From assembly GCA_019351955.1 (NCBI GenBank), contig JABBOE010000006.1, positions 1-56,684 on the forward strand: a stretch of 56,684 nucleotides of DNA. The letters are read 5' to 3'. Shown one piece after another: positions 19,241-30,563 of the stretch. Position numbers and translations under genes: made by a program. Numbering within the stretch: position 1 is the stretch's first letter; each line of letters opens with the position of its first letter. The stretch is from Pseudomonadota bacterium (GTDB lineage: Bacteria > Pseudomonadota > Gammaproteobacteria > Burkholderiales > Burkholderiaceae_C). The notes below the pieces were generated by a model. It searched no databases. It saw nothing but the letters and a program-made list of their open reading frames with translations, and was not told where the DNA came from.

Positions 19241-20058
19241 TACCGAGCTCCCGTCGCCATGCCTTGTTGTTTCTTCATCGTGGTGCCGGGCTGGACGCCC
19301 GGCGCATCGACCCCTTGCAGACGCACCGCAAACCCGTTGCTGTACCGCAAATCAGCGCTTTCGATCCTGCGCCCGTAATGCGTCTGCACACCCTGCGCCA
19401 GCGCCAAAAACCGTTGCAGCCGCTGCCGGAATGCTTGCGCATCGGCGCCGCTGCCCAAATCCAGACTGGGTCCGGCATCGATCTGCACCCGCCAGTTGCC
19501 TTCGGTGCCCAATTCCAGCGCGGAAATTTTCCATTTCATCGGGGCGAAATCCTGGGTGAGCGCGGCATACATCTGCGACACGCGCTGCTCGCTGCCGCTG
19601 GGTCCTGCAAAGCGAGGAAGGTCCATGTCCTGCACCTCGCCAAGATTGGCCTCAAATAACTCACCATCCGTGTTCACCAGGCCTGCAGTGGTCGTGCCGT
19701 CGCTCCAGGAAGCCAACGGCTTCTGCGACTCCAGTGTGACCAGCAGGGAAAGCGGCCATACCCGCTGCACCACAGCCCTGCGCACCCAAGGGACCTGGTC
19801 GAAGACCTTCTGGGCTGCGGCGAGGTTCACGGTGAACCAGTTGCCTTGCAGGCGCGGCAACACCTCGCCGCGCAGGGCGGTGGCACTGACGTGCTGCAAG
19901 CTGCCTTCGACCTGGACGCTGCGTATGGCCCACCACGGCTGTCGCAGGAACCAGTTGCCGGCTACCAGCAACGCACCGAGCAAAAACACCCACACCAAAG
20001 CGCCACTGGTGAAATTCATCAACCGGATGTCGCGCGGCAGGTCTGGGCGTGTGCTCAC
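19240..20058 (-). CDS. ftsQ: Cell division protein FtsQ
   Basis: A 272-residue bitopic membrane protein linking the cytoplasmic divisome to FtsB/FtsL and the septal synthase. A short cytoplasmic N-terminus is followed by one transmembrane segment ([17 protein letters not shown], about residues 22-40). The POTRA domain starts at [19 protein letters not shown], and the beta domain carries the FtsB-binding end. I chose the GTG at 20058: it overlaps the ddlB stop as GTGA and gives the usual short cytoplasmic tail. A frame starting 22 codons earlier would lie inside ddlB. The C-terminal ~20 residues ([15 protein letters not shown]...) are an extended tail. Confidence 0.93.
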   Translation of the reverse strand: MSTRPDLPRDIRLMNFTSGALVWVFLLGALLVAGNWFLRQPWWAIRSVQVEGSLQHVSATALRGEVLPRLQGNWFTVNLAAAQKVFDQVPWVRRAVVQRVWPLSLLVTLESQKPLASWSDGTTTAGLVNTDGELFEANLGEVQDMDLPRFAGPSGSEQRVSQMYAALTQDFAPMKWKISALELGTEGNWRVQIDAGPSLDLGSGADAQAFRQRLQRFLALAQGVQTHYGRRIESADLRYSNGFAVRLQGVDAPGVQPGTTMKKQQGMATGAR

Positions 20059-21044
20059 GAGCGTCCTCCAGATGCCGTGCCGGCGGCTGTGTCCAGGCGC
20101 GCCTCGGCCAGAATGCGAAGGCACAGGTCTTCATAGCTCAACCCTGCCACGCGAGCTGCCATCGGCACCAAGGAGTGACCGGTCATGCCTGGGCTCGTGT
20201 TCATTTCGAGGAGGAACGGCTTGCGATCGGCTGCACGGATCATGATGTCTGCACGACCCCAGCCGCGGCATCCCAGACTGCGATAGCTGGCGAGCACGAG
20301 TTGAGCGATCGACTCCTCCTCACCTGCAGGCAGGCCCGCTGGGCAGATGTAGCGAGTCTCATTGCTGTAGTACTTGTGCTCGAAGTCGTAATTACCCCCG
20401 GGGGCAACGATATGAATCAGCGGCAGCGCAACGGCCGCATCCCCCTCGCCCAAAACCCCACAGGTCACCTCGTCACCTGCGATGAACTGCTCTGCCAGCA
20501 CGGCGCAGTCAAACCGTGCTGCTTCCCGGTACGCATCGTCCACCGCGCGCATATCATCCGCGCGCGCAAGCCCGAGCGTGGACCCTTCGTGCGCCGCCTT
20601 GAACATGAGCGGCAAACCCAACTCACGCGCCGCGGCCTGGGCTTGTTCGACACTTTCGACCATGCGCCACGCAGGAGTGCTCAGGCCCTCGCATTGCCAC
20701 AGGCGCTTGGTCATGTGCTTGTCGATCGCAAGCGCCGAGGCCAGCACACCGGGTCCTGTATAGGCAAGCCTCAGCAGCTCTAGCGCGCCTTGCACCGTAC
20801 CGTCCTCGCCATGGCGCCCATGCAAGGCGATGAACACGCGCGTAACGCCCAGTTCGCGTAGTGCACAAAGGGGCTTCTCCGCTGTATCGAAGGCGACCGC
20901 ATCCACGCCGCGTGATTGAAGCGCGGCAAGCACCCCCTTGCCTGACATGAGCGAGACTTCACGCTCGCTGGAGCTGCCACCCATGAGCACGGCCACGCGG
21001 CCAAACGCCCGCGGATTCACGATTGGAGGCTGTAGATGCGTCAT
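20055..21044 (-). CDS. ddlB: D-alanine--D-alanine ligase
   Basis: A 329-residue ATP-grasp ligase that makes the D-Ala-D-Ala dipeptide for MurF. It shows [14 protein letters not shown] at the N-terminus, [16 protein letters not shown] (ligand-binding loop, about residue 75) and [14 protein letters not shown]. The metal-binding C-terminal [17 protein letters not shown] is also present. The ATG at 21044 overlaps the murC stop (ATGA), and its own stop overlaps the ftsQ start (GTGA), so it is embedded in a coupled run of genes. Confidence 0.96.
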   Translation of the reverse strand: MTHLQPPIVNPRAFGRVAVLMGGSSSEREVSLMSGKGVLAALQSRGVDAVAFDTAEKPLCALRELGVTRVFIALHGRHGEDGTVQGALELLRLAYTGPGVLASALAIDKHMTKRLWQCEGLSTPAWRMVESVEQAQAAARELGLPLMFKAAHEGSTLGLARADDMRAVDDAYREAARFDCAVLAEQFIAGDEVTCGVLGEGDAAVALPLIHIVAPGGNYDFEHKYYSNETRYICPAGLPAGEEESIAQLVLASYRSLGCRGWGRADIMIRAADRKPFLLEMNTSPGMTGHSLVPMAARVAGLSYEDLCLRILAEARLDTAAGTASGGRS

Positions 21045-22456
21045 GCTGCAATCTCCGCTGCGCGCGCCAGTTCCACCACCTTGTTTGGTACCGCGCCGAT
21101 CGACCCTGCACCCATGCACAGCACGACGTCACCATCGCGCGCGGCATCGAGGATCGCCTGCGGCATGGCGCGGATGTCGTCGACAAACACGGGCTCGGCC
21201 TTGCCCACCACGCGAAGGGCCCGCGCAAGGCTGCGCCCGTCGGCCGCCACCAGCGGCGGCTCGCCGGCTGCGTACACCTCCGCCAGCAGCACGGCGTCAG
21301 CCCGGCCGAGAACGGACACAAAATCCTCGAAAAGATCACGGGTACGGGTGTAGCGGTGCGGCTGGAACGCCAGCACGATGCGCCGCCCCGGATATGCGCC
21401 ACGCGCCGCCTCCAGCGTGGCGGCCATCTCAACGGGGTGATGTCCGTAATCATCGATCAGCAGGAAGCTGCCGCCAGCGTTCAGCGTGATAGCCCCATAG
21501 GATTGAAAGCGCCGACCCACACCATGAAAATCAGCCAGCGCCTTGAGCACCGCGGCGTCATCCACCCCCAATTCTGCCGCCACCGCGATGGCCGCCAGCG
21601 CGTTGCGCACATTGTGCAGACCCGGCAGGTTAAGGGTCACAGCGAGAGGCGGAAGCACCACGCCGTTGCGCCGCAGCGCAGTGAAGTGCATGCGCTGGCC
21701 TTCGGCGCGCACGTCCACAGCGCGCACCTGCGCATCCTCGCTCAGGCCATAGGGCGTGATCGGCTTGGAGACAAAGGGCAGGATGGCGCGTACGCCCGGG
21801 TCGTCCACGCAAAGGATCGCAGCGCCATAGAAGGGCAGACGGCCAATGAACTCGACAAAGGCGTGGCGCAACCGAGCCATGTCGTGGCCATAGGTGTCCA
21901 TGTGGTCGGCGTCGATATTGGTCACCACTGCCATGACCGGCAGCAGGTTGAGGAATGATGCGTCTGACTCGTCAGCTTCCACCACGATGTAGTCGCCCTG
22001 CCCGAGCTTGGCATTGGCCCCGGCGCTTGTAAGCTTGCCACCAATGACGAAGGTCGGATCCAACCCGCCTTCGGCCAACACGCTGGCGACCAAACTCGTT
22101 GTTGTGGTCTTGCCGTGCGTTCCGGCGATGGCAATTCCACGCTTGAGACGCATCAATTCAGCCAACATGACCGCGCGGGGAACGACGGGTATATGTCGCG
22201 CTCGCGCTGCGCGCACCTCCGGGTTCTCTGCCCCGACAGCAGTGGACACCACCACGGCGTCCGCGCCCGCGATATGCGCCGCGTCGTGGCCGATGGCCAC
22301 ACGGGCACTCAAGCCGCGCAGGCGCTGCACGGCTGCGCCTTCCGCAAGGTCGCTGCCCGTGATCTCGTAGCCGAGGTTGAGCAGCACCTCGGCGATACCG
22401 CTCATCCCGGCGCCGCCGATGCCCACGAAGTGAATCTGTCGAATCGCGTGTTTCAT
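21041..22456 (-). CDS. murC: UDP-N-acetylmuramate--L-alanine ligase
   Basis: A 471-residue Mur ligase adding L-alanine to UDP-MurNAc, the first peptide step. The N-terminal [20 protein letters not shown] binds the nucleotide sugar. The ATP loop is [14 protein letters not shown] (about residue 110), and the central domain has [12 protein letters not shown] and [12 protein letters not shown]. The C-terminal domain shows [18 protein letters not shown] and [10 protein letters not shown]. The ATG at 22456 overlaps the murG stop by ATGA; an in-frame start eight codons earlier is unlikely. Confidence 0.97.
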   Translation of the reverse strand: MKHAIRQIHFVGIGGAGMSGIAEVLLNLGYEITGSDLAEGAAVQRLRGLSARVAIGHDAAHIAGADAVVVSTAVGAENPEVRAARARHIPVVPRAVMLAELMRLKRGIAIAGTHGKTTTTSLVASVLAEGGLDPTFVIGGKLTSAGANAKLGQGDYIVVEADESDASFLNLLPVMAVVTNIDADHMDTYGHDMARLRHAFVEFIGRLPFYGAAILCVDDPGVRAILPFVSKPITPYGLSEDAQVRAVDVRAEGQRMHFTALRRNGVVLPPLAVTLNLPGLHNVRNALAAIAVAAELGVDDAAVLKALADFHGVGRRFQSYGAITLNAGGSFLLIDDYGHHPVEMAATLEAARGAYPGRRIVLAFQPHRYTRTRDLFEDFVSVLGRADAVLLAEVYAAGEPPLVAADGRSLARALRVVGKAEPVFVDDIRAMPQAILDAARDGDVVLCMGAGSIGAVPNKVVELARAAEIAA

Positions 22457-23526
22457 AGCGGGCTCTCCAGTGACTCGCAAGCGGCCACGATGCGCTCAAC
22501 TGCATCGCGCCGAGCCAGCCGGTGCGCCTGTAGTGCCATCGCGAGCAGGCGGGGGCGGTCCAGCGTACGCAGTTGTGCGGCGAGAAACTCAGGTGTGAAG
22601 TCAGTTTGTTGGACAAGTAAGGCGGCGCCTGGCTCCGCCAGGAAGCGGGCGTTAGCTGTCTGGTGATCGTCCACCGCGTGCGGGAAGGGGACAAACAGCG
22701 CCGCGGCCCCAGCACAGGCGATCTCGCTGACGGTAGAAGCTCCAGCACGGCAGATCACAAGATCGGCCTCTGCGTAGGCTGCAGCCATGTCATCGATAAA
22801 CTCACGGCACTCGGCGTGCACGCCAACCTGCGCGTAGCGATGTTGCAAGGACTGCAAGTGGCCACGACCGCTTTGATGCAGAACCCGTGGACGCTGCTGC
22901 GTTGGCAACAGCGCAAGCGCCTGAGGCACGCGCTCATTGAGCGCCGCTGCGCCTAGGCTGCCGCCCACCACCAGCACGCGCAACGGGCCGCTGCGCGTGC
23001 CATAGCGCTGCGCTGGCGGCAACAGCTCTCGAATGCTCCGGCGCACCGGGTTGCCGACCCAGTCGCCGGTGGGCAGTGTGTGAGGGAATGCCGTGAGCAC
23101 GCGATCGGCCAACCGCGCCAGCAGGCGATTGCTCATGCCGGCCACCGCATTCTGTTCGTGCAGCACCAGCCGGGCGCCAGCCCAGTCGCTCATCAACCCA
23201 CCGGGAACCGTGATGTAGCCCCCCATGCCCAGCACCACGCTGGGACGCACGCGACGCAAGGCACGCAGCGCCTGCCCGAAGGCACGGAAAAGCCTCACAG
23301 GCAACAGCAACTTGGTCATCAGCCCTTTGCCGCGCACGCCGCCAAAATTCACCCAAAGCATGGGATAGCCCTGCGCGGGAACGAGCCGCGCTTCCATGCT
23401 GCCTGGCGCGCCCATCCAATGCACCGTCCAGCCAGCAGAGCGCAGTCCCTCACCCACTGCGAGCCCAGGGAAAATATGCCCTCCGGTTCCGCCGGCCATG
23501 ATGACTGCCGTTTTCTGCGCACTCAT
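22453..23526 (-). CDS. murG: UDP-GlcNAc:lipid I N-acetylglucosaminyltransferase MurG
   Basis: A 357-residue peripheral membrane GT-B glycosyltransferase that converts lipid I to lipid II on the cytoplasmic face. The first glycine loop is [16 protein letters not shown] (about residues 9-24). [14 protein letters not shown] and [17 protein letters not shown] follow, and the C-terminal donor-binding region has [13 protein letters not shown] and [15 protein letters not shown]. All key loops are intact. It is 79 bases downstream of ftsW and is coupled to murC by overlap. Confidence 0.97.
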   Translation of the reverse strand: MSAQKTAVIMAGGTGGHIFPGLAVGEGLRSAGWTVHWMGAPGSMEARLVPAQGYPMLWVNFGGVRGKGLMTKLLLPVRLFRAFGQALRALRRVRPSVVLGMGGYITVPGGLMSDWAGARLVLHEQNAVAGMSNRLLARLADRVLTAFPHTLPTGDWVGNPVRRSIRELLPPAQRYGTRSGPLRVLVVGGSLGAAALNERVPQALALLPTQQRPRVLHQSGRGHLQSLQHRYAQVGVHAECREFIDDMAAAYAEADLVICRAGASTVSEIACAGAAALFVPFPHAVDDHQTANARFLAEPGAALLVQQTDFTPEFLAAQLRTLDRPRLLAMALQAHRLARRDAVERIVAACESLESPL

Positions 23527-23605
23527 TGGCGTCTACCCGCCGGCATGATCAGACCCTGACGGCGCATGCGCTGCACTGCAGGCCACCAGCTGTGCTTGCG
23601 TGCGC

Positions 23606-24838
23606 TCATACGTGACCTCCGCGCATGAGGACACGATTTTCGAAATCCACCCGGAGCAAGATAGCCATGGAGAGCAGCGACACCAATGTCGCTGAGCCCC
23701 CATAGCTCAGTAACGGCAGGGTCAGCCCCTTGGTCGGCAAAAGCCCGAGGTTTACGCCGATGTTGATGAACGCTTGCCCACCAACGAGCACTCCCACACC
23801 CTGTGCCACGAGCGATGCGAACATGCGATCCGAGGCCAGCGCCTGGCGACCGATGTCAAACGCGCGCTTGGTAATCCAGGCGAACACCAAGGTGACGGTC
23901 AGCACGCCTGCAAAACCCAACTCCTCGCCGATGATTGCGAGAAGAAAGTCTGTCTGAGGCTCCGGCAGGTAATGCAGCTTTTCCACGCTCCCGCCCAGGC
24001 CCACGCCCAGCCAATGACCCCGCCCCATGGCAATGAGGGCATGCGCTAACTGGTAGGCGCTTCCCAGAGCCTGCCCCTCAGCCCAGGGATTGAGGTACGC
24101 GAAGATGCGGTCGCGCCGCCATGGCGACAGCACAATCATCAGCACGAAGGCACCGATCATCACCACGGTCAGGGCGGCAAACATCTTGCCGTTCACGCCA
24201 CCAAGGTACACGATGACCATGGCCACCGATGCGATGACGAGGAATGCGCCCATGTCAGGTTCGGCCAATAGAAGCACGCCGATCAAGGCAAGCGCGGCAG
24301 CCATGGGCACGAAGGCTTTGCCGAACTTCTGCTTCACATCTTGCTTGCGCACGATGAAATCGGCGGCATACAGAATCGTGGTGAGCTTGACGAGTTCCGA
24401 AGGCTGAAAATTGAACACGCCCAGCGGAATCCAACGCCGCGAGCCGTTGACACCCTTGCCGAGGAATGGAACGAGTACTGCCACGAGCATGACCAACGAA
24501 CCCACAAACAGGTAGGGAGCCCATCGCTCCCAAAATTTCATCGGAAACTGGAATACCACCCACCCGCCGATCAAGCCAAGGGCGATCGCGGCAAGATCGC
24601 GCCAGAAGAAATGAAACTGCGTCCAGCGTGCGAAGTGCGGGTCTTCCGGAATGGCCACCGTGGCGGAATACACCATCACCAAACCGAAGGCCAGGAGCAG
24701 CACGATGACCCAAAGCAAGTTTTGGTCAAAGTCCAGCATGCGGGAGGCAGCAGGGCCGACATAGGCGATGCGAACGGGCATTGGCGATGGCTTGTCGGCG
24801 CTACCCTTGCGGCGCCACATCGGAAAGAGCAGCTTCAT
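23606..24838 (-). CDS. ftsW: Septal peptidoglycan glycosyltransferase FtsW
   Basis: A 410-residue SEDS-family polytopic membrane protein that polymerises lipid II at the septum together with FtsI. About ten hydrophobic segments are visible. Conserved SEDS motifs include NGSRRWIPLGVFNFQPSE, LLAEPDMGAF (the functional aspartate loop) and YLPEPQTDFLLAIIGEELGF, and the end GLTLPLLSYGGSA. The ATG at 24838 overlaps the murD stop (ATGA), giving a basic ~30-residue cytoplasmic N-terminus. Confidence 0.96.
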   Translation of the reverse strand: MKLLFPMWRRKGSADKPSPMPVRIAYVGPAASRMLDFDQNLLWVIVLLLAFGLVMVYSATVAIPEDPHFARWTQFHFFWRDLAAIALGLIGGWVVFQFPMKFWERWAPYLFVGSLVMLVAVLVPFLGKGVNGSRRWIPLGVFNFQPSELVKLTTILYAADFIVRKQDVKQKFGKAFVPMAAALALIGVLLLAEPDMGAFLVIASVAMVIVYLGGVNGKMFAALTVVMIGAFVLMIVLSPWRRDRIFAYLNPWAEGQALGSAYQLAHALIAMGRGHWLGVGLGGSVEKLHYLPEPQTDFLLAIIGEELGFAGVLTVTLVFAWITKRAFDIGRQALASDRMFASLVAQGVGVLVGGQAFINIGVNLGLLPTKGLTLPLLSYGGSATLVSLLSMAILLRVDFENRVLMRGGHV

Positions 24839-26427
24839 TGCGCGCCCTCCAGCACCACGCCATGCTCCAGCGCCCATTCGGCCACGGCGCCTGCGAACAC
24901 CTTGGCCCGGTGCGTGTAGTTCTGGAACATGTCCAAGCTGGCACACGCCGGGGACAGGAGCACGATGTCACCCTCGCGGGCCAAGGAGGCCGCGCGGCGC
25001 ACGGCCTGCTCGAGGCTCGGGGCCTGGTCGATCGGGCACACGCCATTCAATGCCTGCGCCAGCCGTGGCGCATCGCGCCCAATCAGCACGGCTGCACGCA
25101 GACGGCCGGTTGAAGCGCGCAGCAGCGGGGAGAAATCCTGGCCTTTGCCATCGCCGCCGGCGATAAGCACGACGGTGCGATCCACGCCCATCAAAGCCGC
25201 CACGGTGGCCCCTACGTTGGTGCCCTTGCTGTCTTCAATCCACTCCACGCCAGCGATCACACCAAGCGACTGCATGCGGTGCGGCTCGCCGGCATAACTA
25301 CGCAGGGCATGCAACATGGGGGCAAGGGGCGCGCCCGTGCTCGCCGCCAAACCCAGCGCTGCCAGCGCATTGGCCCAGTTGTGACGGCCGTGGATACGCA
25401 GTGCGTCGGCTGGCATCAGCAGCTGCATGCTCGGCGACCCGGATGGCTCAGCAACGGTACCCTTGCCCCGCCGCCGCGGATGATCCTCGCCCTGCTGCGC
25501 CTGGCCGCGGGCAAGCCAAGCCATGCCATGCTCGACCACGACCCCCCAGTCGCCGACGCGCCGCGGCGCGTCCAGTCCGAAGGTTTGCTCCTGCCGTCCG
25601 TCGCGCCGCATGGCCACAACCCGCGCATCATCGCGGTTTAACAGCATCAGACCAGGCGACTGCCATTCGCCCACCCAAGCGCCTGCACGGGTCATGAAGG
25701 TCTGATGACGCCCCGAGGGCGCTTCGGAACCGGGCCGCGCAGGCCAAGGCTGCGGGCCGAAGATGCGCGCCTTGTCCGCACCGTACGCCTCCATGCTGCC
25801 GTGCCAGTCCAAATGGTCTTGTGTGAGATTAAGAACCGTGGCAGCCGTGGCGGCGAGATCATCCACGCCATGCAACTGAAAGCTCGAGAGCTCCAACACC
25901 CAAGCCTGTGGCAGACTCCCGCCGCGCATGCGCTCGCCCAGCGTGTCGAGCAAAGCGGGGCCAATGTTCCCGGCGACCGCCGTGTCGACGCCCGCGCCAT
26001 GCAAGAGGTGGGCAGTCAGCGCCGTCACGGTGGTCTTGCCATTGGTTCCGGTGATGGCTAGCAACGCAGGCGCGTAGCCCTGGGTTCGGTGCAGGTCGCG
26101 GAGGGCATCAGTAAACAAGCCGAGTTCAGTGGTTAACCTCACGCTCGAGGCGCGTGCTTTGTCGAGCAACCCGGCGAATGCTGGGTCAGCGGGCGCGATG
26201 CCGGGGCTCACGCATACACAATTCACACCGTCTGGAAGGTATGCCCCGGCGCTGCCCGTGCGAACCACAACTTGTGGCAATTCGGCGCGCAATGCGGCGA
26301 GTTGAGGCGGTTCGGATCGGCTGTCGGCCACGCACACGACGGCGCCCTGGCTGGAGCACCACCGCGCCATAGACAAGCCGGAGATGCCCAGCCCCAGAAT
26401 CAGAACGCTATGGTCGCTTAGGCTCAT
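24835..26427 (-). CDS. murD: UDP-N-acetylmuramoylalanine--D-glutamate ligase
   Basis: A 530-residue Mur ligase adding D-glutamate. It begins VLILGLGISGLSMARW. The ATP loop is ITGTNGKTTVTALT (about residue 122), then ELSSFQLHGVD and LNLTQDHLDWHG, and later IHGRHNWANALAAL and WIEDSKGTNVGATVAAL. It is longer than E. coli MurD (438) because of an insertion of roughly 70-80 residues, rich in P, G, R and Q, between the central and C-terminal domains (about residues 230-330). Burkholderiales MurD proteins tend to be long, so this is probably normal. It starts seven bases after mraY. Confidence 0.96.
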   Translation of the reverse strand: MSLSDHSVLILGLGISGLSMARWCSSQGAVVCVADSRSEPPQLAALRAELPQVVVRTGSAGAYLPDGVNCVCVSPGIAPADPAFAGLLDKARASSVRLTTELGLFTDALRDLHRTQGYAPALLAITGTNGKTTVTALTAHLLHGAGVDTAVAGNIGPALLDTLGERMRGGSLPQAWVLELSSFQLHGVDDLAATAATVLNLTQDHLDWHGSMEAYGADKARIFGPQPWPARPGSEAPSGRHQTFMTRAGAWVGEWQSPGLMLLNRDDARVVAMRRDGRQEQTFGLDAPRRVGDWGVVVEHGMAWLARGQAQQGEDHPRRRGKGTVAEPSGSPSMQLLMPADALRIHGRHNWANALAALGLAASTGAPLAPMLHALRSYAGEPHRMQSLGVIAGVEWIEDSKGTNVGATVAALMGVDRTVVLIAGGDGKGQDFSPLLRASTGRLRAAVLIGRDAPRLAQALNGVCPIDQAPSLEQAVRRAASLAREGDIVLLSPACASLDMFQNYTHRAKVFAGAVAEWALEHGVVLEGAQ

Positions 26428-26434
26428 CAGTGCT

Positions 26435-27613
26435 TCACCGCAGCTTTAGGCTGGCCAGACCAGCAAGACACAACATCATGGTGACGATCCAAAACCGGAT
26501 CACCACTTGCGATTCCTTGACCCCGAGCTGTTCGAAGTGATGATGCAGCGGCGCCATTTTGAAAATGCGGCGTCCCTGGCCGTATTTGCGCTTGGAATAC
26601 TTGAAGTAGCCGACTTGGATCATCACCGACAAGGTCTCGACCACGAACACCCCGCCCATGATGAAAAGCACGATTTCCTGACGGACGATCACGGCGATGG
26701 TTCCCAGCGCCGCCCCCAGCGCCAGCGCCCCCACATCGCCCATGAACACTTGAGCGGGGTAGGCGTTAAACCAGAGAAACGCCAGACCGGCGCCGACCAT
26801 GGCGCCGATGAAGATGAGCAACTCGCCGGTGCCTGGAATGTAGGGGAAAAGAAGATATTTGGAGAACACCGCATTGCCGGTGACGTAAGCAAAGATGCCC
26901 AGCGACGCGCCGACCATGACCGTGGGCATGATTGCCAGCCCGTCGGCACCGTCAGTCAGATTCACTGCATTGCTGGCGCCGACAATGACAAAGTAGGTCA
27001 GAACAATGAAGCCCACGATCCCCAAGGGATAGCTCACCGTCTTGAAAAATGGCACGATCAGGTCCGCTGCAGGCGGCAGCGGCATCGAAAGCCCGCTGCG
27101 CAGCCACTCGACAAAAAGGTGCCAGACCTCGGCATTGCCCTTGCCCGATACGGCAAACGCCAGATAGAACGCTGCCAAAATGCCGATCAGTGACTGCCAA
27201 AAATATTTCTCGCGCGAACGCATGCCGTTGGGGTCGCGATGCACGACCTTGCGGTAGTCATCGACCCAGCCGATGGCGCCGAATCCGAGGGTGACCAGCA
27301 ACACGAGCCAGACAAATCGATTGGAAAGATCCATCCACAACACAGTGGACGCTGTGATGGCGATGAGAATCAGCACGCCGCCCATCGTGGGCGTGCCAGT
27401 CTTGATCAAATGGGTTTGCGGACCATCCTGCCGCACCGCTTGGCCGACCTTCATGGCGGTGAGCTTTCGGATGACCCCGGGACCTGCAGCTAGCCCGATA
27501 AACAAGGCTGTCAACGTGCTCATCACCGCGCGAAAGGTGATGTAGTTGAAGACGCGGAAGAAACGCAGATCAGGCGAGGCGGTCATCAGCCACATGGCCA
27601 GGCTATGCAGCAT
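26435..27613 (-). CDS. mraY: Phospho-N-acetylmuramoyl-pentapeptide transferase MraY
   Basis: A 392-residue integral membrane enzyme that transfers phospho-MurNAc-pentapeptide to undecaprenyl phosphate, making lipid I. Ten hydrophobic segments are apparent. Active-site motifs are [53 protein letters not shown] and the C-terminal [13 protein letters not shown]. The ATG at 27613 is used because it fits the family N-terminus (MLHSLAMWL); this overlaps the murEF stop by 11 bases. Longer upstream frames lie entirely within murF and are not credible. Confidence 0.96.
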   Translation of the reverse strand: MLHSLAMWLMTASPDLRFFRVFNYITFRAVMSTLTALFIGLAAGPGVIRKLTAMKVGQAVRQDGPQTHLIKTGTPTMGGVLILIAITASTVLWMDLSNRFVWLVLLVTLGFGAIGWVDDYRKVVHRDPNGMRSREKYFWQSLIGILAAFYLAFAVSGKGNAEVWHLFVEWLRSGLSMPLPPAADLIVPFFKTVSYPLGIVGFIVLTYFVIVGASNAVNLTDGADGLAIMPTVMVGASLGIFAYVTGNAVFSKYLLFPYIPGTGELLIFIGAMVGAGLAFLWFNAYPAQVFMGDVGALALGAALGTIAVIVRQEIVLFIMGGVFVVETLSVMIQVGYFKYSKRKYGQGRRIFKMAPLHHHFEQLGVKESQVVIRFWIVTMMLCLAGLASLKLR

Positions 27614-30563
27614 GGGCGTCTTCCTTGATGATCTTCGGCTGCTGCCCGAATGCGCGCAGGGACTGCGCCACGCGCTCCATGCGCATGAATCGCGAACCCT
27701 TGACGAGCACAGCGTCAAAGGACCCGAGATCCTGCTGCGTAGGCGCCAAGCCCTCAAGAGTTTGAGCATGGCGCACCGCCACGGCCCCGCGGCCGGCAGC
27801 CTGGGCCGCGTGCAGCGCCAAATCACCCACGGCCCACAGCGCGTCAATACCACGCGCAACGGTGTAATTGCCTGCCTCGGCATGGAATGCCGGGCCTTCA
27901 ATCCCCACCTCGCCCATATCCCCAAGGATGAGAAGGCGGCGCCCCGGCATTGCCGCGAGCGCGTCGATTGCGGCGCGCACCGAGTCCGGATTGGCGTTGT
28001 AGGAGTCATCGATCAGGGTGATGCGATGCCCATCGGAGAGGACGATTTCGCTGCGCTGCATGCGGCCTGCCACAGGTTCGAACGCCTCGAGTCCGGCGAC
28101 GACCGCGTCCAGCGGGGCCCCACAAGCCAGCGCTGTAGCGGTCGCGGCCAATGCATTGTGAGCGTTGTGCGAGCCCATGACGCGCAGGCGCAGTTGGGCC
28201 TCGCCTGCGGGGGTACGCATGTGCAAGCGCATCGCTGATGTGGCGTCCTGCTGGTCAATCCAGCCGACGACCTCGCCCTGCGCTTGCGCTTGCCCCGGTT
28301 CGACCAACATAAACCGCATGCAGCGTCGCGTTCCCGCAAGGTCCGCCCAAATCGCCGTGAATGCATCGCCGACAGGAAACACGGCCACGCCGTCGGGCGG
28401 CAAGGCTGTCATCACGCTACCGTTTTCGCGTGCCACGGCGTCGACCGTATGCATGAATTCCTGATGCTCGCGCTGGGCGTTGTTGACTAACGCAATGGTG
28501 GGCTCGGCAATCGCAGCCAGTTGAGCCACCTCACCGGGATGGTTCATCCCCAGCTCCACGACGCCGGCCACATGCTGCGGACGCAACCGCAACAAGGTCA
28601 ACGGCAACCCAACCGCGTTGTTGAAGTTGCCCGACGTGGCAAGCCTGCGATCTTCACCAAGCCAGGCAGCGAGGATGCTCGCGACCATCTGCGTAACCGT
28701 CGTCTTCCCGTTGCTGCCCGTGATGGCCGCAAGCGGCATGGCGGGCTGCTGGCGGCGCCACGCGCGTGCAAGCAGTCCGAGCGCCTGCAGGCTATCGTCC
28801 ACCTCGACTGTGGGCAGGCCGCATGCCGCGCTGGCGCGCTCGGCGAGCACGGCAGCTGCGCCGGCAGCCTTCGCCTGTGGCAGGAAGGAATGCGCGTCAA
28901 AGTGGTCGCCCCGGAGCGCAACGAACAGGTCACCCGGGCGCAACTGACGCGTATCCGTGCAGACGCGGGCGATCGCGGTTGCGCCATCGCCATGCAGTTG
29001 ACCGCCGACCCATGTTCGCAACTCGCGCAGCGCAAACAGGCCGCCTGCCCGCCCGGCAAGCGCCATGCGGGCATGGAAAACATCGGAAAACGGCGTTTTG
29101 CGCCCTTCTTCGTCGTGCATGGCCTCGTGGCCCTTGCCCGCGACCAGCACCACGTCTGCTGCACTTGCATGCGCGATGGTCTGTCCAATGGCCTGGGCGC
29201 GATCGACTACCACCAGCACCTGCGCTGGCGCCACGACGCCCAGCAGGAGATCGTCGATGATGGCCTGTGGTGCCTCGCTTCGTGGATTGTCGCTCGTCAG
29301 CACGACGCAATCAGCCATGCCCTCGGCAGCGGCAGCCATCGGTGCGCGCTTGCCGGGATCCCGATCGCCGCCTGCGCCAAAGACGCACCAGAGCTTGCCG
29401 CGGCGGCGCTGGGCGATGGGGCGCAGCGCCAGCAGTGCTTGTGCGATGGCGTCAGGCGTGTGCGCATAGTCGACTACGGCAAGCGGTGCCTCGTGTCCAC
29501 CCAGGCTCTGCATGCGCCCTGGCGGTGCGTTGATCGCATCAAGCGCCGCGATCGTGGCGCCGAAATCCAGGCCACAAGCCTGCAGCAAGCCACAGACCAC
29601 CAATACGTTGGACGCGTTAAAGCGTCCCAGCAGCGGGAGGTCCACGTCAGCTTGACGATTGGCGTGACCGATCCTCAGTTCCATGCCGCGATCGTGGTGT
29701 GCGATATGCGTGGTGTGCCAGTCCGCTTCGGCCTGGAGCGACACTGTTGCAACCTGCATTTCGCGCTGACGACAGTGCTTTGCCAGCTCCACGCCGATTG
29801 CATCGTCCACGTTCAGCACGGCTGCGGTCAGTTGCGGCCAATCGAACAGGCGGCGCTTGGCGGCGGCATAGGCCGCCATGCTTTCGTGGTAATCAAGGTG
29901 ATCGTGAGTCAGGTTGGTGAACGCAGCACCATAAATTCGCAAACCCGCCAGGCGAGACTCCTCGATGCCGATTGATGAGGCCTCGATGGCACAGTATTTA
30001 AGGCCCTGTGCGCGCATTGCAGCGAGTTCGCGATGCAGGCGCACCGGATCTGGCGTGGTCAGGCCCGTGAGCGTCAACTGCTCCGGCAACCCAACGCCAA
30101 GCGTCCCGATCACGCCGCAGGGCCGGCCCGCCGCGGCCAACGCCTGGGCCGTCCACAGTGCGCATGACGTCTTCCCGTTGGTCCCGGTGACAGCCAGCAC
30201 GGTCATGTGGCGCGAGGGGTGCCCATACCAAGCGTCAGCCAGCGGGCCCGACAACGCCTTGAGACCACGCACGCGCACGACCTGCACCGGCATTGCGAAC
30301 GAGTCGGCACCTTCCTCCTCCACCAACGCACATGCGGCACCACGCGAATAGGCGTCAGCAACGAAACGCCGGCCGTCGGTGGCTGCTCCCGGCCAAGCAA
30401 CGAACACATCGCCCGATCGCACATCACGCGAGTCACTGGTCCATGGCGCTGTGGCCGCCACCCCCGCTGCGCTGAGCGCATGCAGCACGGCCCCCACGGA
30501 ATCCAGCCCGAGGCCACGCTGGATTCCGTGGGGGTCCTGATCAGGATGACCCTGTGAACTCAT
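27603..30563 (-). CDS. murE/murF: Fused MurE-MurF ligase
   Basis: A single 986-residue frame carrying two complete Mur ligases. Residues 1 to ~500 are MurE (adds meso-diaminopimelate): [17 protein letters not shown], the ATP loop [10 protein letters not shown] (about 125-134) and, near residue 423, the DNPR motif that selects meso-DAP over lysine. From about residue 510 to the end is MurF (adds D-Ala-D-Ala): [19 protein letters not shown], the ATP loop [12 protein letters not shown] (about 612) and [15 protein letters not shown]. No stop codon or internal start separates them; the linker is about 10-20 residues. It starts on the ftsI stop (ATGA). Fusions of this kind are known in some betaproteobacteria (Bordetella, for example). 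Consecutive reactions on one polypeptide suggest channelling, which is inference. Confidence 0.96.
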   Translation of the reverse strand: MSSQGHPDQDPHGIQRGLGLDSVGAVLHALSAAGVAATAPWTSDSRDVRSGDVFVAWPGAATDGRRFVADAYSRGAACALVEEEGADSFAMPVQVVRVRGLKALSGPLADAWYGHPSRHMTVLAVTGTNGKTSCALWTAQALAAAGRPCGVIGTLGVGLPEQLTLTGLTTPDPVRLHRELAAMRAQGLKYCAIEASSIGIEESRLAGLRIYGAAFTNLTHDHLDYHESMAAYAAAKRRLFDWPQLTAAVLNVDDAIGVELAKHCRQREMQVATVSLQAEADWHTTHIAHHDRGMELRIGHANRQADVDLPLLGRFNASNVLVVCGLLQACGLDFGATIAALDAINAPPGRMQSLGGHEAPLAVVDYAHTPDAIAQALLALRPIAQRRRGKLWCVFGAGGDRDPGKRAPMAAAAEGMADCVVLTSDNPRSEAPQAIIDDLLLGVVAPAQVLVVVDRAQAIGQTIAHASAADVVLVAGKGHEAMHDEEGRKTPFSDVFHARMALAGRAGGLFALRELRTWVGGQLHGDGATAIARVCTDTRQLRPGDLFVALRGDHFDAHSFLPQAKAAGAAAVLAERASAACGLPTVEVDDSLQALGLLARAWRRQQPAMPLAAITGSNGKTTVTQMVASILAAWLGEDRRLATSGNFNNAVGLPLTLLRLRPQHVAGVVELGMNHPGEVAQLAAIAEPTIALVNNAQREHQEFMHTVDAVARENGSVMTALPPDGVAVFPVGDAFTAIWADLAGTRRCMRFMLVEPGQAQAQGEVVGWIDQQDATSAMRLHMRTPAGEAQLRLRVMGSHNAHNALAATATALACGAPLDAVVAGLEAFEPVAGRMQRSEIVLSDGHRITLIDDSYNANPDSVRAAIDALAAMPGRRLLILGDMGEVGIEGPAFHAEAGNYTVARGIDALWAVGDLALHAAQAAGRGAVAVRHAQTLEGLAPTQQDLGSFDAVLVKGSRFMRMERVAQSLRAFGQQPKIIKEDAHAA

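Noticed and set aside
16868-19378. Very long open frame (836 codons) on the plus strand opposite ftsZ and ftsA
   Set aside because: It lies antisense to two unmistakable genes; open antisense frames are common in GC-rich DNA, and its translation resembles no known family.
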